A stretch of 64,000 nt of DNA from Streptomyces sp. DH41 (GTDB taxonomy: Bacteria > Actinomycetota > Actinomycetes > Streptomycetales > Streptomycetaceae). Below, piece by piece: positions 42,074 through 50,556 of this stretch (its first letter is position 1; the number at the start of each line of letters is the position of its first letter). The position numbers and the translations under genes are program-made. The stretch lies in NCBI RefSeq assembly GCF_029813785.1, contig NZ_JARVKY010000020.1, positions 62,001-126,000 on the forward strand. The letters run 5' to 3'. The notes below the pieces were generated by a model, which had not been told where the DNA came from, made no database searches, and saw only the letters and a program-made list of their open reading frames with translations.

Positions 42074-44073
42074 CGCGCCCCGCCCTCCGCGCCGTTCTCC
42101 GTGCCGTTCTTGAAGTCGACCTCGATCTCCACCCTGCCGGTCTCGTCCTGTCTGACGTCCGAGACGAGCGCCATCGCACCCGGGCGCAGATGGGGCTTGG
42201 CGAACAGGGCGCGGGCCAGCGGGTTGATCAGATGGGTCTCCAGGACCATCCCGATGCCCCGCCCGCCCTTCCACGGGTCCTGGGTGCAGTGGTCCAGCAG
42301 CACCTCGCGCGCCTCTTCGGTCAGTTCCAGCACGATGCCGTGCCCGGCGGCCAGCTGCCGCCGGACGTTGCCGACCTGGAGATCGAAGATCTGCTCGGCC
42401 ACCTGAGCGGAGATGAAGTCGAACACCACGACGTTGCCACCCAGCCGGTTCATCAACTCCGGTCGTCCGATGACCCGTTCGAAGTGTTCCTTGATGTTCT
42501 TGCGGACCATGGTCTCCAGCTCCGGGTACGGCGTGCCCGGCTCCACCAGCGGCTGCCACTCCTGGGTCTGCGGGTCGGTGCGCTGCACGCCCAGGTTGGA
42601 GGTGAAGATCAGCACGCACTCGCTGAAATACGTGGTGACGCCCTGCCCGTCGGTGAGCCGGCCGTCCTCCAGGACCTGGAGGAACTTGTCGAGGACGCCC
42701 TTGTCGGCCTTCTCGATCTCGTCGAAGAGGATCACCCGGAACGGGTTCTCCCGTACGGCGGTGGTGAGTTCACCGCCCGCCTCGAATCCGACGTAGCCGG
42801 GCGGCGCCCCGACCAGGCGGTCGGCGGAGTGCGCCGCGGAGAACTCGCTCATGTCGAAACGGAGGTACGCCTGGTCGCTGTCGAACAGCACCGAGGCGAC
42901 CGCCTTCGCCAGCTCCGTCTTGCCGGTGCCGGTGGGTCCGGCGAAGAAGAGCACGCCGCGCGGCCGGTGCCCGGGGCTGGTGGCCTGTGCGCCGGAGAGT
43001 CCCAGAGCGGCCCGCTTCAGGATGTCGAGTGTCATCGCCACGGCGGCCTCCTGGCCCAGGACCCGTCGCGGGATGGCCCGTTCGTCCGAGGGGTCCTCGC
43101 CCTTGAGGATGCGCAGGCGGATCTCGTCGCGGCTCCAGGGGTTGCGCTCCACGCCGAGCCGGTAGATCCGGACCGCGTCCGGCATCCGGTCGAAGGGGAG
43201 GTCGCGGGCGAGGGCGAGGCGCAGGCTCTCCTGCATGGCGGTGAGGTTCATGCCGGAGGCGGCCCGCGCGAACGCCCCTACGGCTTCCTCCGCCGCCTCC
43301 CCGGTCGTCCGGTCCCCGGGGGGCCGCTCCCCGGCCGGCTGCCAGGACGGGGCGGTGCGCAGGTACTCCCGTCGGAGCTGCCGTGCCATGCGGCGCCGCT
43401 CGTCCGCGTCCGGCTCGGGCACCGCCACGGTACGGATCCGCTCGCTGCCCGCGAGCAGCCAGTTCGGCAGGTCCCGTTCGCCGTCGGCCAGCCAGATCAG
43501 CGGGTTGAACAGCGCTCCGGCCGCGTCACCGGTGGCTCCGGGCGGGCCTTCCACGGGCTTGGCCTCGCCCGCGAGCTGGAGGCAGGCGAGGAAGAAGTCG
43601 CGCTCCTCGGGGGTCAGCCGGTTCACATCGCTCACCAGTCGTGAGGCGTGGTCGATCACCAGGGCCACGCGCAGGGGCGGCAGTACGCGGTCGCCGCGAA
43701 CCTTGGCCCGTTCCGGCCCCCAGCCCTCGCTGATCGCCCTCAGCTGCGCCACCGTGCGCTGGGTCTGTGCCGGGCTGGTGCCGGGGAAGTCCAGCGGCTC
43801 CAGGAGCGTCAGCACCGCCTCCCGGACGCTCTCGTCCGCCTGCATCACCTGGACGCCCGAGACCTGGTCGCACAGCAGCAGCGCCTGGTAGCCCAACGGG
43901 CGCAGCCGGTTCCACAGCACCCCCAGCAGGGGCAGCGGGTGGTCGCGGTCGCGGATCCGCACCAGGTGCAGGTCGCGGAAGTTGCCGTACAGGACGTACT
44001 GCGCGTGCACGCTCAGAGTGCCCGCCAGCTCCTCAGCGAAGAGCGGGAACCGGGCTTCCTTCTGCAGGTCCAT
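42070..44073 (-). CDS. Clp-type AAA+ ATPase with a diverged N-terminal domain
   Basis: 667 aa. The C-terminal half is ClpA/ClpB D2-like: FAGPTGTGKTELAKAVAS (Walker A, K385), GAPPGYVGFEAGG (pore loop with aromatic YV), VILFDEIEKADKGV (Walker B), TSNLG (sensor 1) and a C-terminal domain containing the sensor-2-like GGRG. The N-terminal ~330 residues look like an AAA-type fold (YVLYGNFRDLHLV, LRVALVIDHASRLV) but lack a Walker A, so that domain may be a receptor for partners. Likely remodels or unfolds a partner. Its ATG is 32 bp after the preceding gene. Confidence 0.9.
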   Translation of the reverse strand: MDLQKEARFPLFAEELAGTLSVHAQYVLYGNFRDLHLVRIRDRDHPLPLLGVLWNRLRPLGYQALLLCDQVSGVQVMQADESVREAVLTLLEPLDFPGTSPAQTQRTVAQLRAISEGWGPERAKVRGDRVLPPLRVALVIDHASRLVSDVNRLTPEERDFFLACLQLAGEAKPVEGPPGATGDAAGALFNPLIWLADGERDLPNWLLAGSERIRTVAVPEPDADERRRMARQLRREYLRTAPSWQPAGERPPGDRTTGEAAEEAVGAFARAASGMNLTAMQESLRLALARDLPFDRMPDAVRIYRLGVERNPWSRDEIRLRILKGEDPSDERAIPRRVLGQEAAVAMTLDILKRAALGLSGAQATSPGHRPRGVLFFAGPTGTGKTELAKAVASVLFDSDQAYLRFDMSEFSAAHSADRLVGAPPGYVGFEAGGELTTAVRENPFRVILFDEIEKADKGVLDKFLQVLEDGRLTDGQGVTTYFSECVLIFTSNLGVQRTDPQTQEWQPLVEPGTPYPELETMVRKNIKEHFERVIGRPELMNRLGGNVVVFDFISAQVAEQIFDLQVGNVRRQLAAGHGIVLELTEEAREVLLDHCTQDPWKGGRGIGMVLETHLINPLARALFAKPHLRPGAMALVSDVRQDETGRVEIEVDFKNGTENGAEGGAR

Positions 44074-44105
44074 GTGTCCTTCCCGTTGCGGGTGGCCCGG
44101 CCGCC

Positions 44106-45770
44106 TCAGCGGGTCCGGTCACCCACGGTGCGGTGTTTGCGGGCGGCCGTGGCCTCGTGGTCCGGTGCGCGGCGCCGGGTGCCCGTCCCGAGCGCGCCGT
44201 CCAGTACGACGGTGCCGTCCTCGCCGGGCAGGCCCGGCCGCGCGCCCTCGGTCTGCTCGATCCGCACGTCCATGTCCAGGCCCAGCTCGCGGGCCACGAC
44301 GGCGAACTCGTCGATCCGGCGGCGGGCCTCCGCGCAGCGTTCGTCGTCCACCGCGCGGTCCTCGGGCCGACGCTCGCCCGGGCCGCCGCGGTACATGGTG
44401 GCGATGCGCAGCGTGCCGCGGACCAGGGTCGCCCGCAGCCAGTGGTCGGGACCCCAGCCCTCCGGTGTCCAGTCCAGGCGCAGCTCCTGCCCCTCGGGAC
44501 ACGTCGCGTCGGCCGGTCCGCCGTAGCGGGCCGCCAGTTCGGTCATGACCTCGGTCAACTGGGCGCGTACGTACAGGGCTTCCAGATGGGTCAGCCGCTC
44601 CGTGACCCGGAGTTCCACCAGCCGTCGCTCCTCGGGGGTGAGTGGCATCCCGTCCTCCAGCAGCCGGCGCAGGGACCGCTCCGCGTCGGGTGCCTCGGGC
44701 AGCGGCTCCGTGCCCTCGGGGGCGCGGCGGGTGAGGAAGTCCAGCTGGGCGGCGGCCCACTCCTCCTCGGCCCGGCGGGCCCGCGCCCTGCGGTTGGCGT
44801 CCTGCACGAACTTGCGGGCCTCGCCCAGGTGGCGGCGGGCCCGCGTCGGGTTCTCCGCGGCGTGCCGGGCGGCCCGCCCCACCGACGCGGCGGCCAGCTC
44901 CACGGTCTCCGGCGCCGCCTGCGGGTCCAGCGCGGCCAGGATGTCCGCGCCCAGCCGGCGGACGGCGTCGGTGTCCCGTTCGGCGTCCGCCGTCGCGCGG
45001 GGCGGTTCCACGGGGGCCCGGCCCGCCTGCTCCGCACCCGGATCGCGGCTGGTCAGGTGGCGGCTCACCATGGCCTCCCGGCGCTCCCGGATCAGGCGCC
45101 GCCAGGTGTCGTCGGCCTCGTCCGCCTCCTCCGCGTCGCCCGCCTCGTCCATCACGTCCGTGAGCCGGCCGACCTCCCAGTCCGTCTGCGCCGCCTCGGC
45201 CCGGCGCACGGCCTCCTCGAAGCGGACCAGGTCCGCGCGGAGCGCGCCGAGCGGGCGGCTCACCGGGTCCAGGGGCGGAGGGAGGTCGGGGCGCGGGGGC
45301 CCCTGGCCGCCTCCGCCCGGGTCTTTGGCGCGGGCGTGCCGGGCCAGCAGCGCGGTCCTGCGGGCGTTGGCCCGCGCCACGGCGTACGCGGCGGCCTCCC
45401 ACTGTTCGGCGGCGGTCGCGGACAGGGCCTCCTGCCGCTCCAGGCAGCGCTGTTCCTCGGCCGCCCGGACGGCGGCCGAGGCGAGGACCCGGGTGGTGAG
45501 CATCGCGGCGCGGCCCGCGAGCAGGACGCCGCTGAGCGTGCCGAGGGCCTCCAGCGCGGCCTGGCCCGCCTCCTGAAGCCCGTGGCTCACCGCGTCCGAC
45601 ACCTGAGTGGCGGCGTCGCTCACCTGGGTGGACGCCTGGGCGGCGGCGTCGCCCACCTGTGCCGCACCGGCGTCCGGCACCGCGTACAGGTCGACCGGCG
45701 GGGCCTGAGTCGGAAAGGCCACCCCCGGTGCCACCAGGTCGAGGGTGGGAAACGCGGCTCCTACGCTCAT
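44106..45770 (-). CDS. Ala/Arg-rich helical (coiled-coil-like) protein of the kinase operon
   Basis: 554 aa, ATG with GGGAGGCAGGGG upstream. The sequence is highly charged and helical, with many Ala, Arg and Glu (EEAVRRAEAAQTDWEVGRL, EARKFVQDANRRARARRAEEE, RRLVELRVTERLTHLEALYV). A hydrophobic patch near the N-terminus (ALEALGTLSGVLLAGRAAML) could be a membrane or pore-like helix. No family recognised. It lies between the kinase and the AAA+ ATPase, so it may be the scaffold or substrate they act on; this is inference. Confidence 0.8.
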   Translation of the reverse strand: MSVGAAFPTLDLVAPGVAFPTQAPPVDLYAVPDAGAAQVGDAAAQASTQVSDAATQVSDAVSHGLQEAGQAALEALGTLSGVLLAGRAAMLTTRVLASAAVRAAEEQRCLERQEALSATAAEQWEAAAYAVARANARRTALLARHARAKDPGGGGQGPPRPDLPPPLDPVSRPLGALRADLVRFEEAVRRAEAAQTDWEVGRLTDVMDEAGDAEEADEADDTWRRLIRERREAMVSRHLTSRDPGAEQAGRAPVEPPRATADAERDTDAVRRLGADILAALDPQAAPETVELAAASVGRAARHAAENPTRARRHLGEARKFVQDANRRARARRAEEEWAAAQLDFLTRRAPEGTEPLPEAPDAERSLRRLLEDGMPLTPEERRLVELRVTERLTHLEALYVRAQLTEVMTELAARYGGPADATCPEGQELRLDWTPEGWGPDHWLRATLVRGTLRIATMYRGGPGERRPEDRAVDDERCAEARRRIDEFAVVARELGLDMDVRIEQTEGARPGLPGEDGTVVLDGALGTGTRRRAPDHEATAARKHRTVGDRTR

Positions 45771-45787
45771 CCCCTGCCTCCCGTTCC

Positions 45788-45877
45788 TTGATCACTCGTA
45801 CCGCGATCACTCGCGCCTTGGTCACTCGCGCCTTGGTCACTCGCGCCTTGGCCGCTCGTGGCTTGGTCACTCGTATC
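45788..45877. repeat. Six tandem 15-bp repeats in the kinase operon
   Basis: Units related to TTGGTCACTCGCGCC at 15-bp intervals, in the 132-bp gap between the kinase stop and the helical-protein start. No gene is supported. The array may be a slippage product or provide binding or mRNA-processing sites. Confidence 0.85.
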
Positions 45878-45902
45878 GGATGTCCGGCGCCGGACGGGCC
45901 CG

Positions 45903-48188
45903 TCAGGCACGGCGTGCGGCGATCCGGCCGCGCCGTACGTCCACCCGGCGGGACAGCCGGGCGCGCCGTTCCCGGCGCCACGCGTGGCAGCGGCGCACGC
46001 TCCACCCGGCGAGGAGCACGACACTGGCCAGGGGCCACACCCACGGGGCGACGGCGAGCGCGTAGAAGCCCAGCAGCACCGCCCCGACCAGGACGGCCGC
46101 GCCGAGCAGCACCGTCCAGAGGCGACCCGAGCGCACGAAGGCCGCGGGCCGGTCGGAGGTGCGGATCAGCAGACCGGCCAGCGACCGGTGCGGGTGGTAG
46201 GCGGGCGGTCCGATGTAGGCGGCGGTCAGGAGTTCCGTCGCGAAGAGCACGGCCGCCGCCGGGACCGTCCGCACCCAGGCGGTGACGACCTCCTCCTGGG
46301 AGGCGCGGCCGAGTACGTCGGCCAGCCCGATCACGAAGCACCACGGCGCGGTCAGCACGGTGGCGCCGAACAGCGCCCAGGCCAGCGTGGGCAGCCGGTC
46401 CATGCGCCGCATGACGGCCACGACACCGTCCGCGTCCTCGTCCATCAGCCGCTGGATCTCCTCGTCGACCTGGCGCGAGTGCCGCTCGTTCGCCTCGCGG
46501 ACGGCGTGCCCGGCGAGCAGCAGCGCCATCAGCAGCCGCAGCGGCTCGCCGTCCTCGCCGGACTCCACGAGCCGGTCGAACCAGGGCACGGGCGCGTTGA
46601 GCCGGCCGCGCACCGTGGCGGCCTCCGCGGCGAGGCGGGCCGCCGCGTGGTCGGGTTCACGGGCCAGTTCGAGGAGCCGGGCGTCCACGGCGGGGGTCCG
46701 CCTCAGCGCCCGGCGGACGCGGTCCAGCCCGGCGATGTCCGGCGCGCGGCGCACCTCCCGCACCAGGTGCGGCCAGCGGTCCCGCAGCGTGTCCCAGCGC
46801 ACGCGTACCTCGTCCAGGCCTTCCCCGCGCGGGCGGCGGGACAGGACATCCAGGATCTCAGGTGCCGTCGTCAGGTGCCGGATGAGGGCGAGGGCCTCGG
46901 AGTCGTCCCGGCGGGCCGCCCGGCTCAGCGCGCGGATGCCCTCGGCGGTCAGCGGCAGGCCCCACAGGGACACCTCGCGGTACGGGCCGAGCCAGGTGAT
47001 CAGCCGGACGCCGGTCTCCGGGCCGGGGGGCCCGCGCAGTTCGCCGCGGAGCGCGGTGAGCCGTCGCAGTTCCTCGGGGCTGCGCCCGCCGGCGGTCTCG
47101 AACTGGCCGAGCCACTCCTCCAGGGCGGCGCGGTCGTCGGCGTCGGACAGTAGCGCGGCCGTGGCGGGCGGGTGGCAGTCCAGGGCCCGGGCCAGGTGCT
47201 CCGGTTCGGTGTGCCGCTCGCCGAGGAAGTGGAAGGGGCGCAGGTCGGAGGGTGGCGGGGTGCCCGGCGCCTGCCCGCGGCTGCGGTCGGTGACAGGCGG
47301 TGACTGGCCGTCCAGCCACGCCGCGACCTCCTCCGCGCCCCAGCGGTCCTCCGGGGCGCGGGTCAGCAGCCCTTCACACAGCCGGCGGGTCCGCTCGTCG
47401 CGGATGTCGCTGACGTCGGGGTCGTGCGTGGCTGTCTCCCGGAGTACCGCTTCGTCGCTGAAGTAGTCCACGGGGTGCTTGCCCAGGGCGAGTTCGGCGA
47501 TGACCATGCCGACCGCCCACCAGTCGCCCGCCTCGGAGACGGTCTGGTGGAGGGAACCGGCCTCGGGCGCGAGGTACTTCGGTTTGCCTCGCCAGGCACG
47601 CCGCGGCCCCGGGTCCTCGTCGGGCCGGTACGCGGCGACCCCGAAGTCGACGAGCACCAGGTCCAGCGCGTTCCCGCGGCGGCTCTCCACCATGATGTTG
47701 TCCGGGGTGACGTCGCGGTGGACGATCTCCCGCTCGTGCAGCGCGGACACCGCCGAGTGCAGTTGCCGGGCCACCTCCTCGACCCTCTCGGGCGGCATCG
47801 GGCCGGGATCCCCGTCGAGGTAGGCCCGCAGGTCCGTCTCCCCGTGCGACCGGAACAGGTGGTAGGGGTGGCCGTCGGCGAGGTCCGCCTCGACGAGCCG
47901 TTCCAGGTGCGGGCCGGGGTCCTCACGGAGCAGCCGTCCCACCTCGGGGTCCGGGGCGTGCATGCGGTGGTACCACTTCAGCACCAGTGGCGCGTCACTC
48001 GCCCCCGCGTCGCTCTCCCGGACGCGCAGCACGACGGCCTGGCTGGGGCGTTCAGCGGCTTTGATGACCTTGACCAGAACGAATCTGCGGGCCAGCGCCG
48101 GCGGTATGTCGTCGCGTACGTCGCGGGTCTCGGTCCGGCCGGAATCAGTGAATCCGCCGTCCTCGGGAGAGACGAAATCAGTCACCAT
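45903..48188 (-). CDS. Membrane-anchored Ser/Thr protein kinase
   Basis: 761 aa, ATG with GAAGGACG upstream. The kinase domain covers about residues 35-330, with K71 (LVLKWYHR), the catalytic loop EIVHRDVTPDNIMV (H157-R158-D159, N164), DFGVAAY (D181) and PKYLAPEAGS. The glycine-rich loop is poorly conserved. A long helical region follows, then four hydrophobic segments near the C-terminus (LAWALFGATVLTAP, AAVLFATELLTAAYIG, LLGAAVLVGAVLLGFYA, PLASVVLLAGWS). The topology (cytoplasmic kinase, C-terminal membrane anchor) suggests sensing at the membrane. It is the first gene of the kinase/AAA+/FHA operon. Confidence 0.9.
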   Translation of the reverse strand: MVTDFVSPEDGGFTDSGRTETRDVRDDIPPALARRFVLVKVIKAAERPSQAVVLRVRESDAGASDAPLVLKWYHRMHAPDPEVGRLLREDPGPHLERLVEADLADGHPYHLFRSHGETDLRAYLDGDPGPMPPERVEEVARQLHSAVSALHEREIVHRDVTPDNIMVESRRGNALDLVLVDFGVAAYRPDEDPGPRRAWRGKPKYLAPEAGSLHQTVSEAGDWWAVGMVIAELALGKHPVDYFSDEAVLRETATHDPDVSDIRDERTRRLCEGLLTRAPEDRWGAEEVAAWLDGQSPPVTDRSRGQAPGTPPPSDLRPFHFLGERHTEPEHLARALDCHPPATAALLSDADDRAALEEWLGQFETAGGRSPEELRRLTALRGELRGPPGPETGVRLITWLGPYREVSLWGLPLTAEGIRALSRAARRDDSEALALIRHLTTAPEILDVLSRRPRGEGLDEVRVRWDTLRDRWPHLVREVRRAPDIAGLDRVRRALRRTPAVDARLLELAREPDHAAARLAAEAATVRGRLNAPVPWFDRLVESGEDGEPLRLLMALLLAGHAVREANERHSRQVDEEIQRLMDEDADGVVAVMRRMDRLPTLAWALFGATVLTAPWCFVIGLADVLGRASQEEVVTAWVRTVPAAAVLFATELLTAAYIGPPAYHPHRSLAGLLIRTSDRPAAFVRSGRLWTVLLGAAVLVGAVLLGFYALAVAPWVWPLASVVLLAGWSVRRCHAWRRERRARLSRRVDVRRGRIAARRA

Positions 48189-48259
48189 CGTCCTTCCGGA
48201 AAAGTCGACTTCGGGGACGACCGCAATGACGGGGGAGAGGGTGGCACGACAATACCGAA

Positions 48260-48296
48260 GGTAATTCCCGGGACGGACGGGTTCCAAGGAATTACC
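48260..48296. promoter_or_regulatory. GGTAATTCC/GGAATTACC inverted repeat between divergent genes
   Basis: Two 9-bp half-sites that are exact inverted copies (48260-48268 and 48288-48296, 28-bp offset) in the 176-bp intergenic region between the kinase gene and the macro-domain gene. Each half has a central AATT and is itself nearly palindromic. They are likely operator sites shared by the two divergent transcripts. Confidence 0.5.
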
Positions 48297-48364
48297 GGGG
48301 CGCGCACCGGCGCATACAGGGGGCGCACTCCGGTCCGGTCTCTTCTCGCGTCCCCAGGATTACC

Positions 48365-49660
48365 ATGCACCGCATGCGCTCCCTTCCCCCGCACCACAGC
48401 CTCGTCGAGGAACTCAGGGCCCTCAGGCGGCCCGGACTGCCCAGGCTCCGGCACTGCGCCCGGGAAGCGCTGCGGGACACCGCTCTCGCGGCCGGGCTGT
48501 GCGGCGGGGAGGAGGACGAACTGGAGGGCATCGAACGGCTGCTGGGGGCGGCCGTGCGCCGTCTCACGGGCGGCAGCCCACTGCACGACGGGCCGGACTG
48601 CGATCCGCTGGCCCGCGCCGCCGCGCACACCTTCGGGCTGTTCGCCGACCGGCGCGGAGTCCCCGCGGCCGACCGGCGGAAGGCCGCGGCGGCCGTCTAC
48701 GGAGTGAGCACCGAACGGTTCCGGCGCAGTTACGAGTTGGAGGTGTTCGCCGAACTGGCCACCGCCGCACTGGCGTTGACCCGGGAAGCCACGGCGAGGC
48801 CGGGCCCGAACGGCCGGAGCGGCGCGAACGGCGGTGGTCCGGACGGTCAGGGCCTCCCGGACGGTCAGGGCCTCCCGGACGGTCAGGGCCTCCCGAACGG
48901 TCAGGGCCTCCCGAACGGCCCGAGCGTCCCGAACGGCGAGGGCCGGCACGTCACGGCGGGTGGCACCGCGTCGCGGACCGCACCCGCGACACACGCTTTC
49001 CTCCTGCTCGCCGATCCACCGCCCGCCGCCCCGGTGCCCGCGCACGTGACCGCCCGGATCGACATCCGGGTCTGCCCGATAGAACTGGTACGGGACGCGG
49101 ACATCCTGGTCTCCTCGGAGAACGTCTACCTCGAGATGTCCAAGATCTTCCGGCCGACCGTCTCCGGCGCGCTGCGCAGGGCCGCCGCCACCCGCAACAC
49201 CGCCGGGGAGATCGTCGACGACGTCCTGCCGCGCGAGTTGGGCACCTGGCTCCGCAGCCACGGCCGGGCCGGCCTGCCGGTGCGGCCCGGCACCGTGGTC
49301 GCCACCTCCCCGGGCGCTCTCGCCGCGCACGGCGTACGACGTATCCACCACGCCGCCGTCTCCACCCCCGTGGAAGACGGTGACCGCTACCACGTCGCAC
49401 CCGCCGCACTGGCCGAGGCCGTGCAGGCCTCGTTCGCGCTCGCCCGGGAGGAGCGCGCGGCCCTCTCCCTGCCCCTGTCCACCATCTGCTTCCCCCTGAT
49501 CGGCGCGGGGCGCGGCGGCCTGCCCGCCCTGGTCGCCGCCCGCTGGCTGCTGTGGGCCGTCCGGCGCGAACTGCGCGAGGACACCACCTGGTCGGTGCGT
49601 CTCGTGACGCGCAGGCCGGACCACGCCGACGTCCTCAGGGCCGCCAGCTCGGATCGCTGA
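48365..49660 (+). CDS. Macro-domain protein with an N-terminal helical domain
   Basis: 431 aa, ATG with AGGA upstream. The N-terminal ~140 residues are helical, with AAAAVYGVSTERFRRSYELEVFAELATAAL, which looks like an effector-adapter region. An 18-bp-repeat linker (DGQGLP, about five copies) follows. The C-terminal ~200 residues read as a macro domain (ADP-ribose binding): IDIRVCPIELVRDADILVSS, NVYLEMSKIFRPTVSG, IHHAAVSTP and ICFPLIGAGRGG. Such domains read or remove ADP-ribose. It is divergent from the kinase and its 3' end overlaps the converging radical SAM gene by 26 bp. Confidence 0.78.
   Translation: MHRMRSLPPHHSLVEELRALRRPGLPRLRHCAREALRDTALAAGLCGGEEDELEGIERLLGAAVRRLTGGSPLHDGPDCDPLARAAAHTFGLFADRRGVPAADRRKAAAAVYGVSTERFRRSYELEVFAELATAALALTREATARPGPNGRSGANGGGPDGQGLPDGQGLPDGQGLPNGQGLPNGPSVPNGEGRHVTAGGTASRTAPATHAFLLLADPPPAAPVPAHVTARIDIRVCPIELVRDADILVSSENVYLEMSKIFRPTVSGALRRAAATRNTAGEIVDDVLPRELGTWLRSHGRAGLPVRPGTVVATSPGALAAHGVRRIHHAAVSTPVEDGDRYHVAPAALAEAVQASFALAREERAALSLPLSTICFPLIGAGRGGLPALVAARWLLWAVRRELREDTTWSVRLVTRRPDHADVLRAASSDR
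48841..48930. repeat. Five 18-bp tandem repeats in the macro gene linker
   Basis: GGACGGTCAGGGCCTCCC-type units encode DGQGLP hexapeptides. All are in frame, so the linker length can vary without loss of the reading frame. Confidence 0.95.
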
Positions 49661-50318
49661 GCGACACTCCCGCCTCCTTCGACCGCCGCTCCAGCTGGGC
49701 CAGTTCGCCGCGCAACGGCACCCCGTAGAGCCGTAGGCCCACGGCGGCCCCGGTGCCGACCACCGCCTGGAGGCGGGCGCCGGTGCTCTCCCGGTCCTGG
49801 TGCGGCGCGTAGCGGGCGACGCCCCGGGGCGTGCGCGGCCGGATGCGCTGGTTGGCGGAGCCCCGCCACACCAGGCCCGTCGGCTCGGCCACCCGGAACC
49901 GTCCGGTGATCACCGCGTCCGAGTGTCGTAGCGCCGCGTCCTGACGCTCTGTCAGCTCGTCGGGCTCGTACCCCGTGTACACCAGCAGATCGGCCCCGTC
50001 GGTCCCCCCGGCGGCCGCGCCGCCCGCCGCCTCGTCCCGCAGACCGGCCGCGCCGGCCAGCAACCCGGCCAGCGCGTCCGGCTGCTGGAGGGGCTCACCG
50101 CCACTGACCGTGAGCCCCTCCGCACCCCTTTCCAACGCCTCCCCCCACAACTCCAGCAGCGCGGAAACGGATACGCGCGTCCCCCCACGGGCATCCCATG
50201 TGTGCCGGGACATGCAGCCCGCGCACGCCAGCGAGCAGCCCTGGAACCAGACGCCGAGACGCCTGCCCGGCCCCAGTGTCTCCAGGGGGAAGTGGGTCCC
50301 GCCGATCCGGACGTCCAT
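49635..50318 (-). CDS. Radical SAM activating enzyme-like protein (NrdG-type)
   Basis: 227 aa, ATG with GAGGAGGAGC upstream. The AdoMet-radical motif is GVWFQGCSLACAGC (canonical C-x3-C-x2-C) followed by LTVSGGEPLQQPDAL, as in NrdG/PflA-type activases. It lacks a second cluster domain. No glycyl-radical enzyme (NrdD or Pfl type) is visible in the window, so its target is unknown; the neighbours are a macro-domain and an unknown protein. It is divergent from the vWA-lipoprotein operon. Confidence 0.85.
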   Translation of the reverse strand: MDVRIGGTHFPLETLGPGRRLGVWFQGCSLACAGCMSRHTWDARGGTRVSVSALLELWGEALERGAEGLTVSGGEPLQQPDALAGLLAGAAGLRDEAAGGAAAGGTDGADLLVYTGYEPDELTERQDAALRHSDAVITGRFRVAEPTGLVWRGSANQRIRPRTPRGVARYAPHQDRESTGARLQAVVGTGAAVGLRLYGVPLRGELAQLERRSKEAGVSLSDPSWRP

Positions 50319-50516
50319 GACCGCTCCTCCTCGGGGTGCTGACCGCGAGTATGGAGGGCTCCGGATCCGGCCCGCAATCGCGTTCCCGCCTCCGTCCGGC
50401 CGGATACCGGACGGAATCCGGTTGTTTTCCGGAGGGCCGCCGGAATGGTCCATTCCCCCTCTGATTTCACGTCTCCGGAGGCGATCGTTTCCGCTACTCT
50501 CTCCGTCACCGCGCCA

Positions 50517-50534
50517 CGATCTCCACGGAGATCG
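50517..50534. promoter_or_regulatory. 18-bp perfect palindrome upstream of the vWA operon
   Basis: CGATCTCC-AC-GGAGATCG, 22 bp before the first ATG of the vWA-lipoprotein operon. The 238-bp region between it and the divergent radical SAM gene also contains CCGGAT...ATCCGG, but no gene. The palindrome could be an operator or an mRNA hairpin near the ribosome binding site. Confidence 0.5.
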
Positions 50535-50556
50535 CACGGGAATGGGGGTAGCTCAA

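Noticed and set aside
45788..45877. CRISPR-like array
   Set aside because: 15-bp units are directly adjacent, with no spacers; it is a simple tandem repeat.
44119..46344. 741-aa minus-strand frame
   Set aside because: Alternate frame of the helical protein and the kinase end; its only regular feature is the 15-bp repeat.
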